From Salinivibrio kushneri (lineage in GTDB: Bacteria > Pseudomonadota > Gammaproteobacteria > Enterobacterales > Vibrionaceae), in the NCBI RefSeq assembly GCF_005280275.1, contig NZ_CP040021.1:521001-585000 (forward strand): DNA of 64,000 bases. Reading direction: 5' to 3'. Under the pieces are notes generated by a model. It worked only from the letters and a program-made list of their open reading frames with translations, was not told the DNA's origin and ran no database searches. Shown piece after piece: positions 8,468 to 17,450 of the stretch (position 1 is the first letter of the stretch; each line of letters starts with the position of its first letter). Position numbers and translations under genes: made by a program.

Positions 8468-10207
8468 TTAGGCCATTTTTGCTGAGAGCGTCGTATGTCC
8501 TAATCGGTTTTCTTCGCTGTAGGGGCGAACATCATGAAAATGCCCGGCCTTTACCTGGCTTTGCAGTTGCTGCCAATAACCGGCTTCGAACAGCTCTGGA
8601 TGAAGTCGGTCAAACTCGTCGGCGACGGTGCGATTAACCAGTAAGAACGTGCGAAATTCTTCCGGGAACACGTCATTGTCGCCCACACTGTACCAAGGCT
8701 CTGCAGCCAGCTCATCTTCTGGGTAGCGAGGCGGCGGAATACGGCGAAAGTTCACCTCGGTGAGGTAAGAAATTTCATCATAATCATAGAAAATAACTCG
8801 GTTGTGACGACTGACGCCAAAGTTTTTAAACAGCATATCGCCAGCAAAGATATTAGCGGCGGCCAGTTCTTTAAGCGCGTCACCATATTCTTGTACGGCT
8901 TGGGTGATGGCGTCCGGCTCGGCTTGCTCGAGATAAATATTTAACGGGATCATCCGTCGTTCCATGTAGAGGTGACGAATGCGCACTTCGTTGTCGGTGA
9001 CGTTGACGCAGGAGGGGGCCACCTCGAGGAGTTCGTCAATCAAGGCATCGCTAAAACGGTCTCGTGGAAAAATGAAGTTGCTATACTCTTGGGTGTCGGC
9101 CATGCGTCCTACTCGGTCGTGCTCTTTTACCAAGCGGTATTTTTCCCTGACTTGGGCGTGGGTCATTTGTTTTTGTGGCGCGAATTTGTCTTTGATGATT
9201 TTAAACACGAACCCATAGGAAGGCAGGGTAAACACTGACATCACCATCCCTTTAACCCCAGGCGCAATATCAAATAAATCATCTGAGTTATCTAGGTGGT
9301 AAAGAAATTCGCGATATAGCTCGGTTTTACCGTGTTTTTGGCAGCCGATCGCCGTGTAAAGCTCGGCGGGTGTTTTATTGGGCATCAACTGGTTAAGAAA
9401 GTCTACCAATGCCGCCGGGACAGGGGCATACACCATGAAATACGAGCGGGCAAAACCAAACACGATGCTGACATCATCACTGTCGGTAAGACACGCGTCG
9501 ATGTACAGCTCCCCTTGCTCGGAAATCGCCAGCGGCAGCACTAAAGGTCGACGTTGGTTAGCCATATCGAGTCGACCGATAAGGTAAGCGCCTTTGTTGC
9601 GGAAAAAAGGCTGACGCACCATCTCGAGGGTAAAGCTCATGGTAAGCTGCGGACCAAACCGTGCTTGCAGTATTTGGGTGATACGCTTGAGATCGCCACT
9701 TTTATCCCGCCAAGGTAGGGTAAACGGCGTGCTATCGAGCATCCGCTCTAAAGTGGCGTAAATGCCTGCTTGCGATTGAAAGCGCCTTAACAAGGGAGTG
9801 GGGTATTTAGGGATCCGTCCCCCTTGGGAGCTTTGCACGAATAGCTTATCGCGGCGGATGTTGCGGTGTTCAAAGATCCGGCAATAAACCGAGTTAAAAA
9901 AGCTCTCGGCGATATCGTATCTCGGGTAGTCATCAAGCAAGGTGACGTAAGCGGCTTTGACTGCCATTAGAAAGGAGCGTGTGGCATGTTCTTTTCCCAG
10001 CATGGCACCTAGCTGCTGACTGACAAGGGCAACATGATGGTCATAGAACTGGATACGCGTTTTAAGCGCTTGTTGAACACTTTTCCAGTCTTGTTGCTCA
10101 AAGCGCTCTTGCGCACCGGAGGTGACATCGAGAAACCGGCCATACATAGCATCCGAGCCTTGTAGAATGGTATTGGCGACTAACTGAGCCATCGCTTCTT
10201 GGGTCAT
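8468..10207 (-). CDS. aceK: Isocitrate dehydrogenase kinase/phosphatase AceK
   Basis: 579 residues from the ATG at 10207; E. coli AceK has 578. This bifunctional enzyme phosphorylates and dephosphorylates isocitrate dehydrogenase, steering carbon between the TCA cycle and the glyoxylate bypass. Family blocks include [85 protein letters not shown] and [19 protein letters not shown] chose ATG 10207 (MTQEAMAQL) because AAGGAG lies just upstream and the length then fits; a longer frame to 10270 has no support. Normally aceK follows aceB and aceA; here it stands alone between the outer-membrane protein gene and the divergent thr operon. Confidence 0.97.
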   Translation of the reverse strand: MTQEAMAQLVANTILQGSDAMYGRFLDVTSGAQERFEQQDWKSVQQALKTRIQFYDHHVALVSQQLGAMLGKEHATRSFLMAVKAAYVTLLDDYPRYDIAESFFNSVYCRIFEHRNIRRDKLFVQSSQGGRIPKYPTPLLRRFQSQAGIYATLERMLDSTPFTLPWRDKSGDLKRITQILQARFGPQLTMSFTLEMVRQPFFRNKGAYLIGRLDMANQRRPLVLPLAISEQGELYIDACLTDSDDVSIVFGFARSYFMVYAPVPAALVDFLNQLMPNKTPAELYTAIGCQKHGKTELYREFLYHLDNSDDLFDIAPGVKGMVMSVFTLPSYGFVFKIIKDKFAPQKQMTHAQVREKYRLVKEHDRVGRMADTQEYSNFIFPRDRFSDALIDELLEVAPSCVNVTDNEVRIRHLYMERRMIPLNIYLEQAEPDAITQAVQEYGDALKELAAANIFAGDMLFKNFGVSRHNRVIFYDYDEISYLTEVNFRRIPPPRYPEDELAAEPWYSVGDNDVFPEEFRTFLLVNRTVADEFDRLHPELFEAGYWQQLQSQVKAGHFHDVRPYSEENRLGHTTLSAKMA

Positions 10208-10338
10208 TCGCGCTCCTTGCGATCTGGTTGCTCCCTTGTTCAAGCTCGCAGAGTTTTGTTGAAAAAGCAATCAGGATCACTTTTTTGTTGACCTAAGCAA
10301 CATGATTCGATACACCTAGAGAGAATCAAACAAAACAA

Positions 10339-10434
10339 ATGATAAACGCAACACACATGCAACTAACGATCAGCACCCAGACCACCACAACCACCATTAT
10401 TATTACTGGCACAACGTGTGTTGGTGCGGGCTGA
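10339..10434 (+). CDS. thrL: thr operon leader peptide ThrL
   Basis: A short reading frame ending at TGA 10432-10434. From the in-frame ATG at 10357 it encodes 25 residues, MQLTISTQTTTTTIIITGTT and then CVGAG, with 10 Thr and 4 Ile. It closely resembles E. coli ThrL in design. An upstream in-frame ATG at 10339 (MINATH) gives 31 residues and follows an AGAGAG stretch, so I list the longer form; the true start is uncertain. The runs of Thr and Ile codons let ribosome stalling report charged tRNA-Thr and tRNA-Ile levels. Confidence 0.85.
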   Translation: MINATHMQLTISTQTTTTTIIITGTTCVGAG

Positions 10435-10488
10435 TACGCACAGAATTTCCAAAAAAGCCCGTACCTTCTCAGGTACGGGCTTTTTTTT
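10424..10488 (+). terminator. thr operon attenuator with competing antiterminator pairing
   Basis: The terminator stem AAAAAAGCCCGTACC / GGTACGGGCTTTTTT (10451-10465 with 10472-10486) has a 6-base loop and ends in T8. The left arm GCCCGTAC (10457-10464) can pair instead with GTGCGGGC (10424-10431; one G-U pair), which overlaps the last ThrL codons. Stalling on the Thr/Ile codons leaves 10424-10431 free and favours antitermination. A ribosome reaching the stop codon at 10432 covers it and lets the terminator form. thrA begins 24 bases after the T run. Confidence 0.85.
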
Positions 10489-10512
10489 ATCGTAGAGAGA
10501 GGTTCCAAACGG

Positions 10513-12972
10513 ATGCGAGTTTTAAAATTTGGTGGCACGTCGCTTGCCGATGCTGAGCGCTTCAGCCGCGCTGCCGATATCATTGTCAGTAACCAAGGGC
10601 AGAGCGATGTATCTGCCGTGTTATCCGCCCCCGCGAAAGTCACAAACATTCTCGTTTCTGTGGTCGATAATACGGTCAAACATGGTGAAGCGGAGTTGCC
10701 GCTTAAAGAGCTCGAGCAGCTTTTCGCCGATTTGTTCCATGGTCTTGCTGAGCGGCAGCCCAACCTTGATACCCAGCCACTTTTCGATAAATTAACGCGT
10801 AGTCTCGGCCAACTTCGTCAATATGTGCATGGCATGAGTTTGTTGGGCCTTTGTCCCGATAGCACTTATGCGCGCGTGGTCAGCAAAGGCGAGCGTTTAT
10901 CAGTCGCCGCAATGCATGCGTTGCTCGAAGCGCGTGGCTATGCGGTATTTGATATCGACCCAGTGGCATACTTTGCCGCTTCCGGGAGCCATCTAAGTGC
11001 TGAAGTAGACATCGAAGCCTCATCGCAACGTTTCAAACAATCACCCGTTCCAGCTAAGCACATTGGCCTGATGCCAGGGTTTATGGCGGGAAACGAAAAT
11101 GGCGAGCTGGTGACCCTTGGACGCAATGGCTCTGATTACTCGGCGGCGGTACTCGCGGCGTGTGTACGTGCCGAGTGTTGCGAGATTTGGACGGATGTCG
11201 ACGGTGTTTACAACTGTGATCCTCGCCTCGTACCGGATGCGCGCTTGCTTAAATCATTGAGCTATCAAGAAGCGATGGAGCTGTCTTATTTTGGCGCCAA
11301 AGTATTGCATCCCAAAACCATTGCGCCCATCGCACGCTTCCACATCCCTTGTTTAATCAAAAATACCGCCAACCCGCAAGCCGAAGGCACCTTAATTGGC
11401 GAAGACAGTGGTGAGGATAAGCTGGCCATTAAAGGGATCACTACGTTAAGCGATCTGAGTATGGTCAACCTATCAGGCCCGGGTATGAAAGGTATGGTAG
11501 GGATGGCATCACGCGTGTTTGGTGCGATGTCATCGGCGGGGGTGTCAATTGTGTTGATTACCCAATCTTCTTCTGAATACAGCATCAGTTTTTGTATTCA
11601 AAGCCGGGACAAAGAAAAAGCCGATAAGGTGCTGAGTAACCATTTTGAGCTTGAACTGAAAGATGGTCTGCTCGAGCCTGTCGAGTTTATGGATAACTTG
11701 TCGATTGTCTCCTTGGTAGGCGATGGTATGCGCACTTCGAAAGGTGTTGCCTCTCGCTTTTTCACCTCGTTGGCGGAGGTAAACGTCAATATCGTTGCGA
11801 TTGCTCAAGGTTCATCGGAGCGTGCTATCTCTGCGGTTGTTCCTTCAGAGCGGGTCTCTGAAGCGGTTAAAGCCTGTCATGAAAACTTATTTAATAGCCA
11901 ACATCACTTGGATGTATTTATCGTCGGTGTCGGTGGCGTGGGCGGTGAGCTGATTGAGCAAATCCGTCGTCAGCAAGCCAAGCTCCAGCAACAAGGCATT
12001 GTGATGCGGGTCTGTGGTTTAGCGAACAGCAAAGGGATGTGGCTGAATAGCCAAGGCATTGATTTGAATAGCTGGCGCGATGAACTTCCCAACCACCTAT
12101 CGACGTTTAGCCTCGCGGGGATGATCCAGCTGGTTCAGCGCAATCACATCATTAACCCTGTGTTGATCGATTGCACCGCCGATCAGCAGGTCGCCGAGCA
12201 ATATGCTGATTTCTTGCGTGCAGGCTTTCACGTGATCACTCCCAACAAGAAAGCCAATACCAGTAGCATGGCTTACTATCACCAGTTGCGTCAGGCGGCC
12301 CGCGCGACTCACCGCAAATTTATGTATGAGACCACGGTGGGTGCAGGTTTACCGGTGATTGAAAATCTACAAAACTTGATTGCGGCCGGGGATGAGCTGT
12401 CACGCTTTTCTGGGATTTTATCAGGATCGCTTTCCCACATTTTCGGCAAGTTAGATGATGGCGCCAGCTTTAGCGAGGCGACCCAGGTCGCACGTGAAAA
12501 CGGTTTTACCGAGCCGGATCCGCGTGACGATCTGTCGGGCATGGACGTAGCACGTAAGCTCTTGATTCTGGCACGTGAAGCCGGCATGGAACTTGAGCTT
12601 GACGATGTTGAGGTTGAACCTGCGCTTCCGCCTGGCTTTGATCAATCTGGCGATGTCGAAAGTTTCATGGCACGTTTGCCGCAAGCCGATGACTATTTTA
12701 AACAATGGTCAGAGGAAGCCGCCAAAGAAGGCAAAGTCTTGCGGTATATTGGTGGTATTGAAGACGGACGTTGCTTTGTCAAAATCCAAGCCGTATCCGA
12801 TGATGATCCTATGAATAAAATCAAAGAGGGTGAGAACGCGTTGGCCTTCTATAGCCGTTATTATCAGCCGATTCCTTTGGTGCTGCGAGGCTATGGCGCG
12901 GGAACCGCCGTGACCGCGGCTGGGGTGTTTGCGGACTTAATGCGCACCCTAGGTTGGAAGTTAGGAGTCTAG
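10513..12972 (+). CDS. thrA: Bifunctional aspartokinase I / homoserine dehydrogenase I
   Basis: 819 residues; E. coli ThrA has 820. It catalyses the first step (aspartate phosphorylation) and third step (aspartate semialdehyde to homoserine) of threonine synthesis. The kinase domain starts with [15 protein letters not shown] and includes [17 protein letters not shown] and [15 protein letters not shown]. Two ACT-type regulatory segments follow at about 310-460 ([19 protein letters not shown] and [20 protein letters not shown]). The NAD-binding dehydrogenase part begins at about 470 ([18 protein letters not shown]) and has [18 protein letters not shown] and [15 protein letters not shown]. Threonine feedback is expected from the family. 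It is the first gene after the attenuator and is followed 2 bases later by thrB. Confidence 0.98.
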   Translation: MRVLKFGGTSLADAERFSRAADIIVSNQGQSDVSAVLSAPAKVTNILVSVVDNTVKHGEAELPLKELEQLFADLFHGLAERQPNLDTQPLFDKLTRSLGQLRQYVHGMSLLGLCPDSTYARVVSKGERLSVAAMHALLEARGYAVFDIDPVAYFAASGSHLSAEVDIEASSQRFKQSPVPAKHIGLMPGFMAGNENGELVTLGRNGSDYSAAVLAACVRAECCEIWTDVDGVYNCDPRLVPDARLLKSLSYQEAMELSYFGAKVLHPKTIAPIARFHIPCLIKNTANPQAEGTLIGEDSGEDKLAIKGITTLSDLSMVNLSGPGMKGMVGMASRVFGAMSSAGVSIVLITQSSSEYSISFCIQSRDKEKADKVLSNHFELELKDGLLEPVEFMDNLSIVSLVGDGMRTSKGVASRFFTSLAEVNVNIVAIAQGSSERAISAVVPSERVSEAVKACHENLFNSQHHLDVFIVGVGGVGGELIEQIRRQQAKLQQQGIVMRVCGLANSKGMWLNSQGIDLNSWRDELPNHLSTFSLAGMIQLVQRNHIINPVLIDCTADQQVAEQYADFLRAGFHVITPNKKANTSSMAYYHQLRQAARATHRKFMYETTVGAGLPVIENLQNLIAAGDELSRFSGILSGSLSHIFGKLDDGASFSEATQVARENGFTEPDPRDDLSGMDVARKLLILAREAGMELELDDVEVEPALPPGFDQSGDVESFMARLPQADDYFKQWSEEAAKEGKVLRYIGGIEDGRCFVKIQAVSDDDPMNKIKEGENALAFYSRYYQPIPLVLRGYGAGTAVTAAGVFADLMRTLGWKLGV

Positions 12973-12974
12973 TC

Positions 12975-13934
12975 ATGGCAGTCCGTGTTTATGCACCCGC
13001 ATCGATTGGTAACGTGAGTGTCGGGTTTGATGTCTTGGGGGCAGCGGTGAGCCCTATCGACGGCAGTTTATTGGGTGATGTGGTAGAAGTGGCAGACGGT
13101 GGAAACCAGGCGTTTTCATTGCGCTGCCAAGGCCGATTTATCGATAAGCTACCTGCGAACGAGCAGGATAATATCGTTTATCAAGCGTACCTGGCTTATG
13201 CCGAGGTACTTAAAACCCGTGACTTGGCGGTGAAGCCGGTGGCGATGGTGCTTGAAAAGAATATGCCGATTGGATCAGGACTTGGCTCCAGTGCATGCTC
13301 GATTGTCGCCGCGCTCGATGCGTTAAATCGCTTTCATGACCATGCGCTCGATAAGAGCCGCATGTTAGCGCTGATGGGAGAGATGGAAGCGTCCATTTCC
13401 GGTAGCTTACATTATGACAATGTCGCGCCGTGTTATTTGGGTGGCGTTCAGCTCATGCTGGAAAGCCAAGGGGTGATCAGTCAAGCGGTGCCGCACTTTG
13501 AAAACTGGTATTGGGTGATGGCCTATCCGGGCATCAAGGTGTCGACGGCAGAAGCACGTACCATCTTGCCCGCCCAGTACCGTCGGCAAGATGTGATCGC
13601 TCATGGTCGCTATATCGGCGGCTTTATTCACGCGTGCCACACACAACAGCCTAAATTGGCGGCGAGTTTAATTTGCGACGTGATTGCCGAGCCGTATCGG
13701 CAAAAACTGTTACCGGGATTTGCGGACGCTCGCGACTATGCCGCCAGTTGTGGTGCATTAGCCACAGGGATCTCGGGGTCAGGACCGACGCTGTTTAGCA
13801 TTTGTGATGATCGACAGGTGGCAGAGCGGTTAGCGCAGTGGTTGCGAGAGCACTATGTACAAAATAATGATGGCTTTGTTCATGTATGTCGCATTGATGG
13901 ACAGGGCGCAAAAGAAATAGGAAGTCAGGCATGA
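12975..13934 (+). CDS. thrB: Homoserine kinase
   Basis: 319 residues, a little longer than the 310 of E. coli. A GHMP-family kinase that phosphorylates homoserine for threonine synthesis in the cytoplasm. The start [19 protein letters not shown] is typical, the ATP-binding loop is [20 protein letters not shown], and [20 protein letters not shown] near the C-terminus is the third GHMP motif. I chose ATG 12975: AGGAG lies at 12963-12967, inside the last codons of thrA, and an alternative GTG-type extension upstream has no homology. It overlaps thrC by four bases (ATGA), so translation is probably coupled. Confidence 0.97.
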   Translation: MAVRVYAPASIGNVSVGFDVLGAAVSPIDGSLLGDVVEVADGGNQAFSLRCQGRFIDKLPANEQDNIVYQAYLAYAEVLKTRDLAVKPVAMVLEKNMPIGSGLGSSACSIVAALDALNRFHDHALDKSRMLALMGEMEASISGSLHYDNVAPCYLGGVQLMLESQGVISQAVPHFENWYWVMAYPGIKVSTAEARTILPAQYRRQDVIAHGRYIGGFIHACHTQQPKLAASLICDVIAEPYRQKLLPGFADARDYAASCGALATGISGSGPTLFSICDDRQVAERLAQWLREHYVQNNDGFVHVCRIDGQGAKEIGSQA

Positions 13935-15214
13935 AGCTATACAACATCAAAGATCACAGTGAAACTGTGTCATTCTCGCAAGCTGTCCAGCAAGGGCTCG
14001 GTCGCGGGCAAGGGTTATTTTTTCCTGAAAGCTTGCCCTACTTTGACGATATCGAGGCATTACTGGCCATGCCTTTGGTGGCGCGCAGTAGCAAGATTTT
14101 ATCCGCATTAATTGGCGATGAACTGCCAATAAGCCAAGTGAGTGAACTGGTTAGCAATGCGTTTAGCTTTGCTGCGCCACTTGAACAAGTGGATGACCAT
14201 ATTCATGCGCTAGAGCTTTTCCATGGTCCGACATTGGCCTTTAAAGACTTTGGTGGCCGTTTTATGGCGCAGTCGCTGGCAGCGGTATCGGATGGTAAAA
14301 AGATCACCATCCTCACGGCGACATCTGGGGATACCGGGGCGGCGGTTGCCCACGCCTTCTACGGTATTGATAATATCGACGTGGTCATCTTGTACCCGAA
14401 AGGCAAAATCAGCCCGCTGCAGGAAAAACTCTTTTGTACACTTGGCGGCAATATTCATACGGTCGCGATCAATGGCACTTTTGATGATTGCCAAAGCATG
14501 GTCAAGCAAGCCTTTGATGATAGCGAGCTGCGTCAGGCCATTGGCCTTAATTCAGCGAATTCCATCAACATTAGCCGCTTAATGGCCCAGATTTGTTACT
14601 ACTTCGAGGCGGTGGCGCAGCTCCCTGCGCATAAACGCGATCAGGTGGTGATATCGGTGCCCAGTGGTAACTTTGGTAACCTTACCGCAGGGTTGCTTGC
14701 TAAAGCGATGGGACTGCCGATTAAGCGCTTTATTGCGGGTACCAATGCCAATGATACGGTGCCACGGTATCTCGATTCAGGCGAGTGGGCACCGCAGCAA
14801 ACGGTCGCCACCTTGTCCAACGCGATGGATGTGAGTCAGCCCAACAACTGGCCACGTATCGAAGAGCTTTTCCGCCGTGAGCAGTGGAGGCTGAGTGAAC
14901 TTGCCTCAGGGCGTGCTGATGATGAAGAAACGGCTGAGAGCTTAAAGTCGCTCTCTCAGGCCGGTTACTTGTGTGAGCCTCATGGTGCGATTGCATACCG
15001 GCTGCTGGCGGAGCAGCTTGAAGAAGGGGAAGAGGGGATCTTCTTGTGCACCGCCCACCCGGCCAAATTTAAAGAATCGGTTGACGCGATCCTCGGTAAA
15101 GATATTCCTCTACCTGGGCCGCTGGCGAAGCATGCGCAAATGACGTTGCTTTCACGCGAGCAAGAGCCTGATTTCCAAACGCTACGAGACTACCTGCTTG
15201 AAGTGAATGGTTAA
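13931..15214 (+). CDS. thrC: Threonine synthase
   Basis: 427 residues; E. coli ThrC has 428. A PLP enzyme converting O-phosphohomoserine to threonine. The start [20 protein letters not shown] is standard. The PLP lysine lies in [19 protein letters not shown], and the phosphate-binding region includes [20 protein letters not shown] and [20 protein letters not shown]. The C-terminal [14 protein letters not shown]-like stretch is present as [20 protein letters not shown]. Last gene of thrABC, overlapping thrB by four bases and followed by a clear terminator. Confidence 0.98.
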   Translation: MKLYNIKDHSETVSFSQAVQQGLGRGQGLFFPESLPYFDDIEALLAMPLVARSSKILSALIGDELPISQVSELVSNAFSFAAPLEQVDDHIHALELFHGPTLAFKDFGGRFMAQSLAAVSDGKKITILTATSGDTGAAVAHAFYGIDNIDVVILYPKGKISPLQEKLFCTLGGNIHTVAINGTFDDCQSMVKQAFDDSELRQAIGLNSANSINISRLMAQICYYFEAVAQLPAHKRDQVVISVPSGNFGNLTAGLLAKAMGLPIKRFIAGTNANDTVPRYLDSGEWAPQQTVATLSNAMDVSQPNNWPRIEELFRREQWRLSELASGRADDEETAESLKSLSQAGYLCEPHGAIAYRLLAEQLEEGEEGIFLCTAHPAKFKESVDAILGKDIPLPGPLAKHAQMTLLSREQEPDFQTLRDYLLEVNG

Positions 15215-15247
15215 GGTTTAGCCAGTTATCGCGATTATTAATACAAC

Positions 15248-15276
15248 AACAGCCCGCGATTGCGGGCTGTTTTATT
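15248..15276 (+). terminator. thr operon terminator
   Basis: Perfect stem AACAGCCCGC / GCGGGCTGTT with a 4-base loop, followed by TTATTT. It also lies downstream of the converging grcA and may serve it in part. Confidence 0.85.
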
Positions 15277-15309
15277 TGACACACACTCTGGTTTGCCTTG
15301 AACCGCTTC

Positions 15310-15687
15310 TTATAGGGAGCTGGTAAAGGTGCGGGTGATTACGTCACGCTGCTGCTCAGGCGTCAGTGAGTTAAAGCGTACCGCATAGCCAGAGACACGA
15401 ATCGTTAGCTGTGGGTACTTCTCTGGGTGCTTAGCCGCGTCTTCCAGTGTCTCACGCTTGAGTACGTTGACATTAAGGTGCTGACCGCCTTCGTTGACCG
15501 CTTGTGTTTCGATATTCACTTCGCGGTAATCGAATTCACCCAAAGAAGATAGGGCAACTTCCTGATCCGCTTCAAAGCCTTGTTTGGCACAGACACAGCG
15601 TGCTTGATCGGTGTCTTTATCGATCAACCAAATAGAATTAACGAGTTCATCATTGGCTGCTGAGGTTACTTGAATACCCGTGATCAT
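15310..15687 (-). CDS. grcA: Autonomous glycyl radical cofactor GrcA (YfiD)
   Basis: 125 residues; E. coli YfiD has 127. It replaces the oxygen-damaged C-terminal part of pyruvate formate-lyase and so restores activity after oxidative cleavage. The C-terminal half resembles the PflB tail, and the radical glycine is Gly100 in [19 protein letters not shown]. The block [20 protein letters not shown] is also diagnostic. An AAGGGGAT ribosome site precedes the ATG. An FNR-type site lies 92 bases upstream of the start, which fits the anaerobic induction known for E. coli yfiD. Confidence 0.97.
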   Translation of the reverse strand: MITGIQVTSAANDELVNSIWLIDKDTDQARCVCAKQGFEADQEVALSSLGEFDYREVNIETQAVNEGGQHLNVNVLKRETLEDAAKHPEKYPQLTIRVSGYAVRFNSLTPEQQRDVITRTFTSSL

Positions 15688-15778
15688 GGCCTATCCCCTT
15701 TTATGATAGTGACTTTTTATGATGTAAGATTTCATCATTTTGAGTGTCTATATATACCCTTTTTAGAGTGGGGTTTTA

Positions 15779-15792
15779 TTGACATAAATCAA
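15779..15792 (-). promoter_or_regulatory. FNR-type binding site upstream of grcA
   Basis: TTGAC-ATAA-ATCAA, 9 of 10 conserved positions of the FNR consensus, centred about 98 bases before the grcA ATG. The gap from 15688 to 16100 otherwise shows AT-rich DNA and no convincing gene. Confidence 0.65.
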
Positions 15793-16100
15793 GTTTATTG
15801 TGTTCTTAACGTTATGATATTTATCTTATATCAATCTTTATTTATCTAATGCGGTTACTGTAGCACGCGCCCTTCCTCCCGACTAGCACTTGCGCAATAC
15901 TTTAATGAAAATTGTAGTAATAAAATTACAAAAGAAAGCGTCGTGTGTGCGCAAAAAAGAGGCAAATTTGCACCACTTGTGCTCATTTTGCGGCTCATAC
16001 TGTTCGGGGTGTTGGCTAATGGTATGATTTTATTGCGTTTGTAAAGTTGGCATTAAAATTTCATTGTCTACGATGAATCCATAATGATGAGGAAAGCACC

Positions 16101-16220
16101 ATGATGAAGCCAACCATGACTCGTGCGAGCTTACCGGCCCCCAACCGTGCGGTACAAGGCCGCTGTCAGCGTCATTACCACGCTCATACCGAACGAACAA
16201 AAGATCGTTCTACACACTGA
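16101..16220 (+). CDS. Possible small basic protein, 39 residues
   Basis: A short frame upstream of ung with a good GAGGAAA ribosome site 6-7 bases before its ATG pair. It begins MMKPTMTRASLPAPNRAV and continues with a His/Arg-rich tail ending DRSTH. I do not recognise it, and no membrane segment or signal is visible. It ends 53 bases before ung. The ribosome site is the only positive evidence, so it may be a leader peptide, a small protein, or chance. A GAACGA / TCGTTC inverted repeat lies near its end (16191-16210). Confidence 0.35.
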   Translation: MMKPTMTRASLPAPNRAVQGRCQRHYHAHTERTKDRSTH

Positions 16221-16273
16221 TTTTGCCAAGCTGCCTCGTTAGAATAGCGCCAATGTGATCAAAAGGAGCAACC

Positions 16274-16957
16274 ATGACTCAGGCGCAAACGTGGCAGCAA
16301 GTGCTGGCTGATGAGAAACAACAAGCTTACTTTCGCGAAACCCTCGCCTATGTTGAACAAACACGTGCCAATGGCGTGACGGTTTTTCCACCGAAAGAAG
16401 ATGTGTTTAACGCCTTTCGCTATACTGAGCTGGGCGACGTCAAGGTGGTGATTCTGGGCCAAGACCCGTATCACGGGCCGAACCAAGCTCACGGGCTGTG
16501 CTTTTCTGTGCGTCCAGGCGTGAAAACACCACCGTCATTGGTCAATATCTACAAAGAGCTTGCCACCGATATTGAAGGCTTTACGCCACCTTCTCACGGG
16601 TATTTAAAAAGCTGGGCAGAGCAAGGTGTGTTGTTGCTTAATACCGTGCTCACCGTGGAGCAAGGGAAGGCACACTCCCACGCCAAACTGGGATGGGAAA
16701 CCTTCACGGATCGTGTCATTGAGGCGGTAAACCAACAATGCCAAGGCGTGGTGTTCTTATTATGGGGCGCGCACGCCCAGAAAAAAGGCAAAGCGATTGA
16801 TCGTCAGCGCCATCATGTACTCACCGCGCCTCATCCGTCGCCACTGTCAGCGCATCGTGGCTTTTTTGGTTGTCAGCACTTTTCACAAACCAATGCGCTG
16901 TTGCAAGCGCAGGGAAAAATGCCCATTGATTGGCAGCCTTATCTCGATACGGAGTAG
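16274..16957 (+). CDS. ung: Uracil-DNA glycosylase
   Basis: 227 residues; E. coli Ung has 229. It removes uracil from DNA as the first step of base-excision repair. The water-activating motif [20 protein letters not shown] contains catalytic Asp64, the same number as in E. coli. The uracil-binding [17 protein letters not shown] and the DNA-intercalation loop [20 protein letters not shown] are complete. An AAAAGGAG ribosome site lies 7 bases before the ATG. It converges on the DUF3545 gene across a shared terminator. Confidence 0.98.
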   Translation: MTQAQTWQQVLADEKQQAYFRETLAYVEQTRANGVTVFPPKEDVFNAFRYTELGDVKVVILGQDPYHGPNQAHGLCFSVRPGVKTPPSLVNIYKELATDIEGFTPPSHGYLKSWAEQGVLLLNTVLTVEQGKAHSHAKLGWETFTDRVIEAVNQQCQGVVFLLWGAHAQKKGKAIDRQRHHVLTAPHPSPLSAHRGFFGCQHFSQTNALLQAQGKMPIDWQPYLDTE

Positions 16958-16980
16958 GCGAAGTCGCTGATGGGGGATAA

Positions 16981-17005
16981 AAAAGGTGCTCGATGAGCAC
17001 CTTTT
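16981..17005. terminator. Bidirectional terminator between ung and DUF3545 gene
   Basis: Perfect 11-bp stem AAAAGGTGCTC / GAGCACCTTTT around a 3-base loop at 16992-16994. Confidence 0.88.
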
Positions 17006-17028
17006 CACAATCCTATATTGAGGGTGAG

Positions 17029-17208
17029 TTAATCGAGGTCCAGTTGAGAGAAATCGCCAAAAATATCGATTTCTTCCAATTCTTTTTTTAGCCGCTGTTT
17101 GTCTTTCAGCGCTTCAATTTCTCTCCATTTACGTTTGACTGGTTTTGCGCGTCCGTTGCGTTGTGGCTTGTCTTGCTCGAATAGATCGTTAAAGGCAATG
17201 TTTTCCAT
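17029..17208 (-). CDS. DUF3545 family small protein
   Basis: 59 residues, highly charged, with no membrane segment. The central KPVKRKWREIEALKDKQRLK and the acidic Asp/Leu tail match the DUF3545 family found in Vibrionaceae and relatives next to ung. No function is established. I prefer the ATG at 17208 (MENIAFNDLF) over a GTG two codons upstream because AGAGG sits 5 bases before it. The gene is divergent from the alanine symporter gene. Confidence 0.75.
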   Translation of the reverse strand: MENIAFNDLFEQDKPQRNGRAKPVKRKWREIEALKDKQRLKKELEEIDIFGDFSQLDLD

Positions 17209-17321
17209 AGTCACCTCTTTTTCACCTTGCGGTCAGTTTCTAAATACCACAGCTTCCCCTAACGTAAAATTGAAGTATTTCTCATTTGTGGCAGTCAGAT
17301 GAAGTTTTTATGAGACTGCAA

Positions 17322-17344
17322 TCACTGATTTTTAAAATCAGTGA
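17322..17344. promoter_or_regulatory. Perfect 11-bp palindrome between DUF3545 gene and alsT
   Basis: TCACTGATTTT-t-AAAATCAGTGA, two 11-bp arms around a single base. It lies 107 bases upstream of the symporter gene and 114 upstream of the divergent small gene. A one-base centre suits a dimeric-repressor operator better than an RNA hairpin. No regulator is recognised. Confidence 0.45.
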
Positions 17345-17450
17345 CTGTTGCCCCAGCCGTGATGGGTTTGAATTGACCTAGGCGGTGGTTCACGCGAAGA
17401 TTGCGCCGCATCGCTATTATCCTTACTAAATCACGACGAGGGACAGTCCA

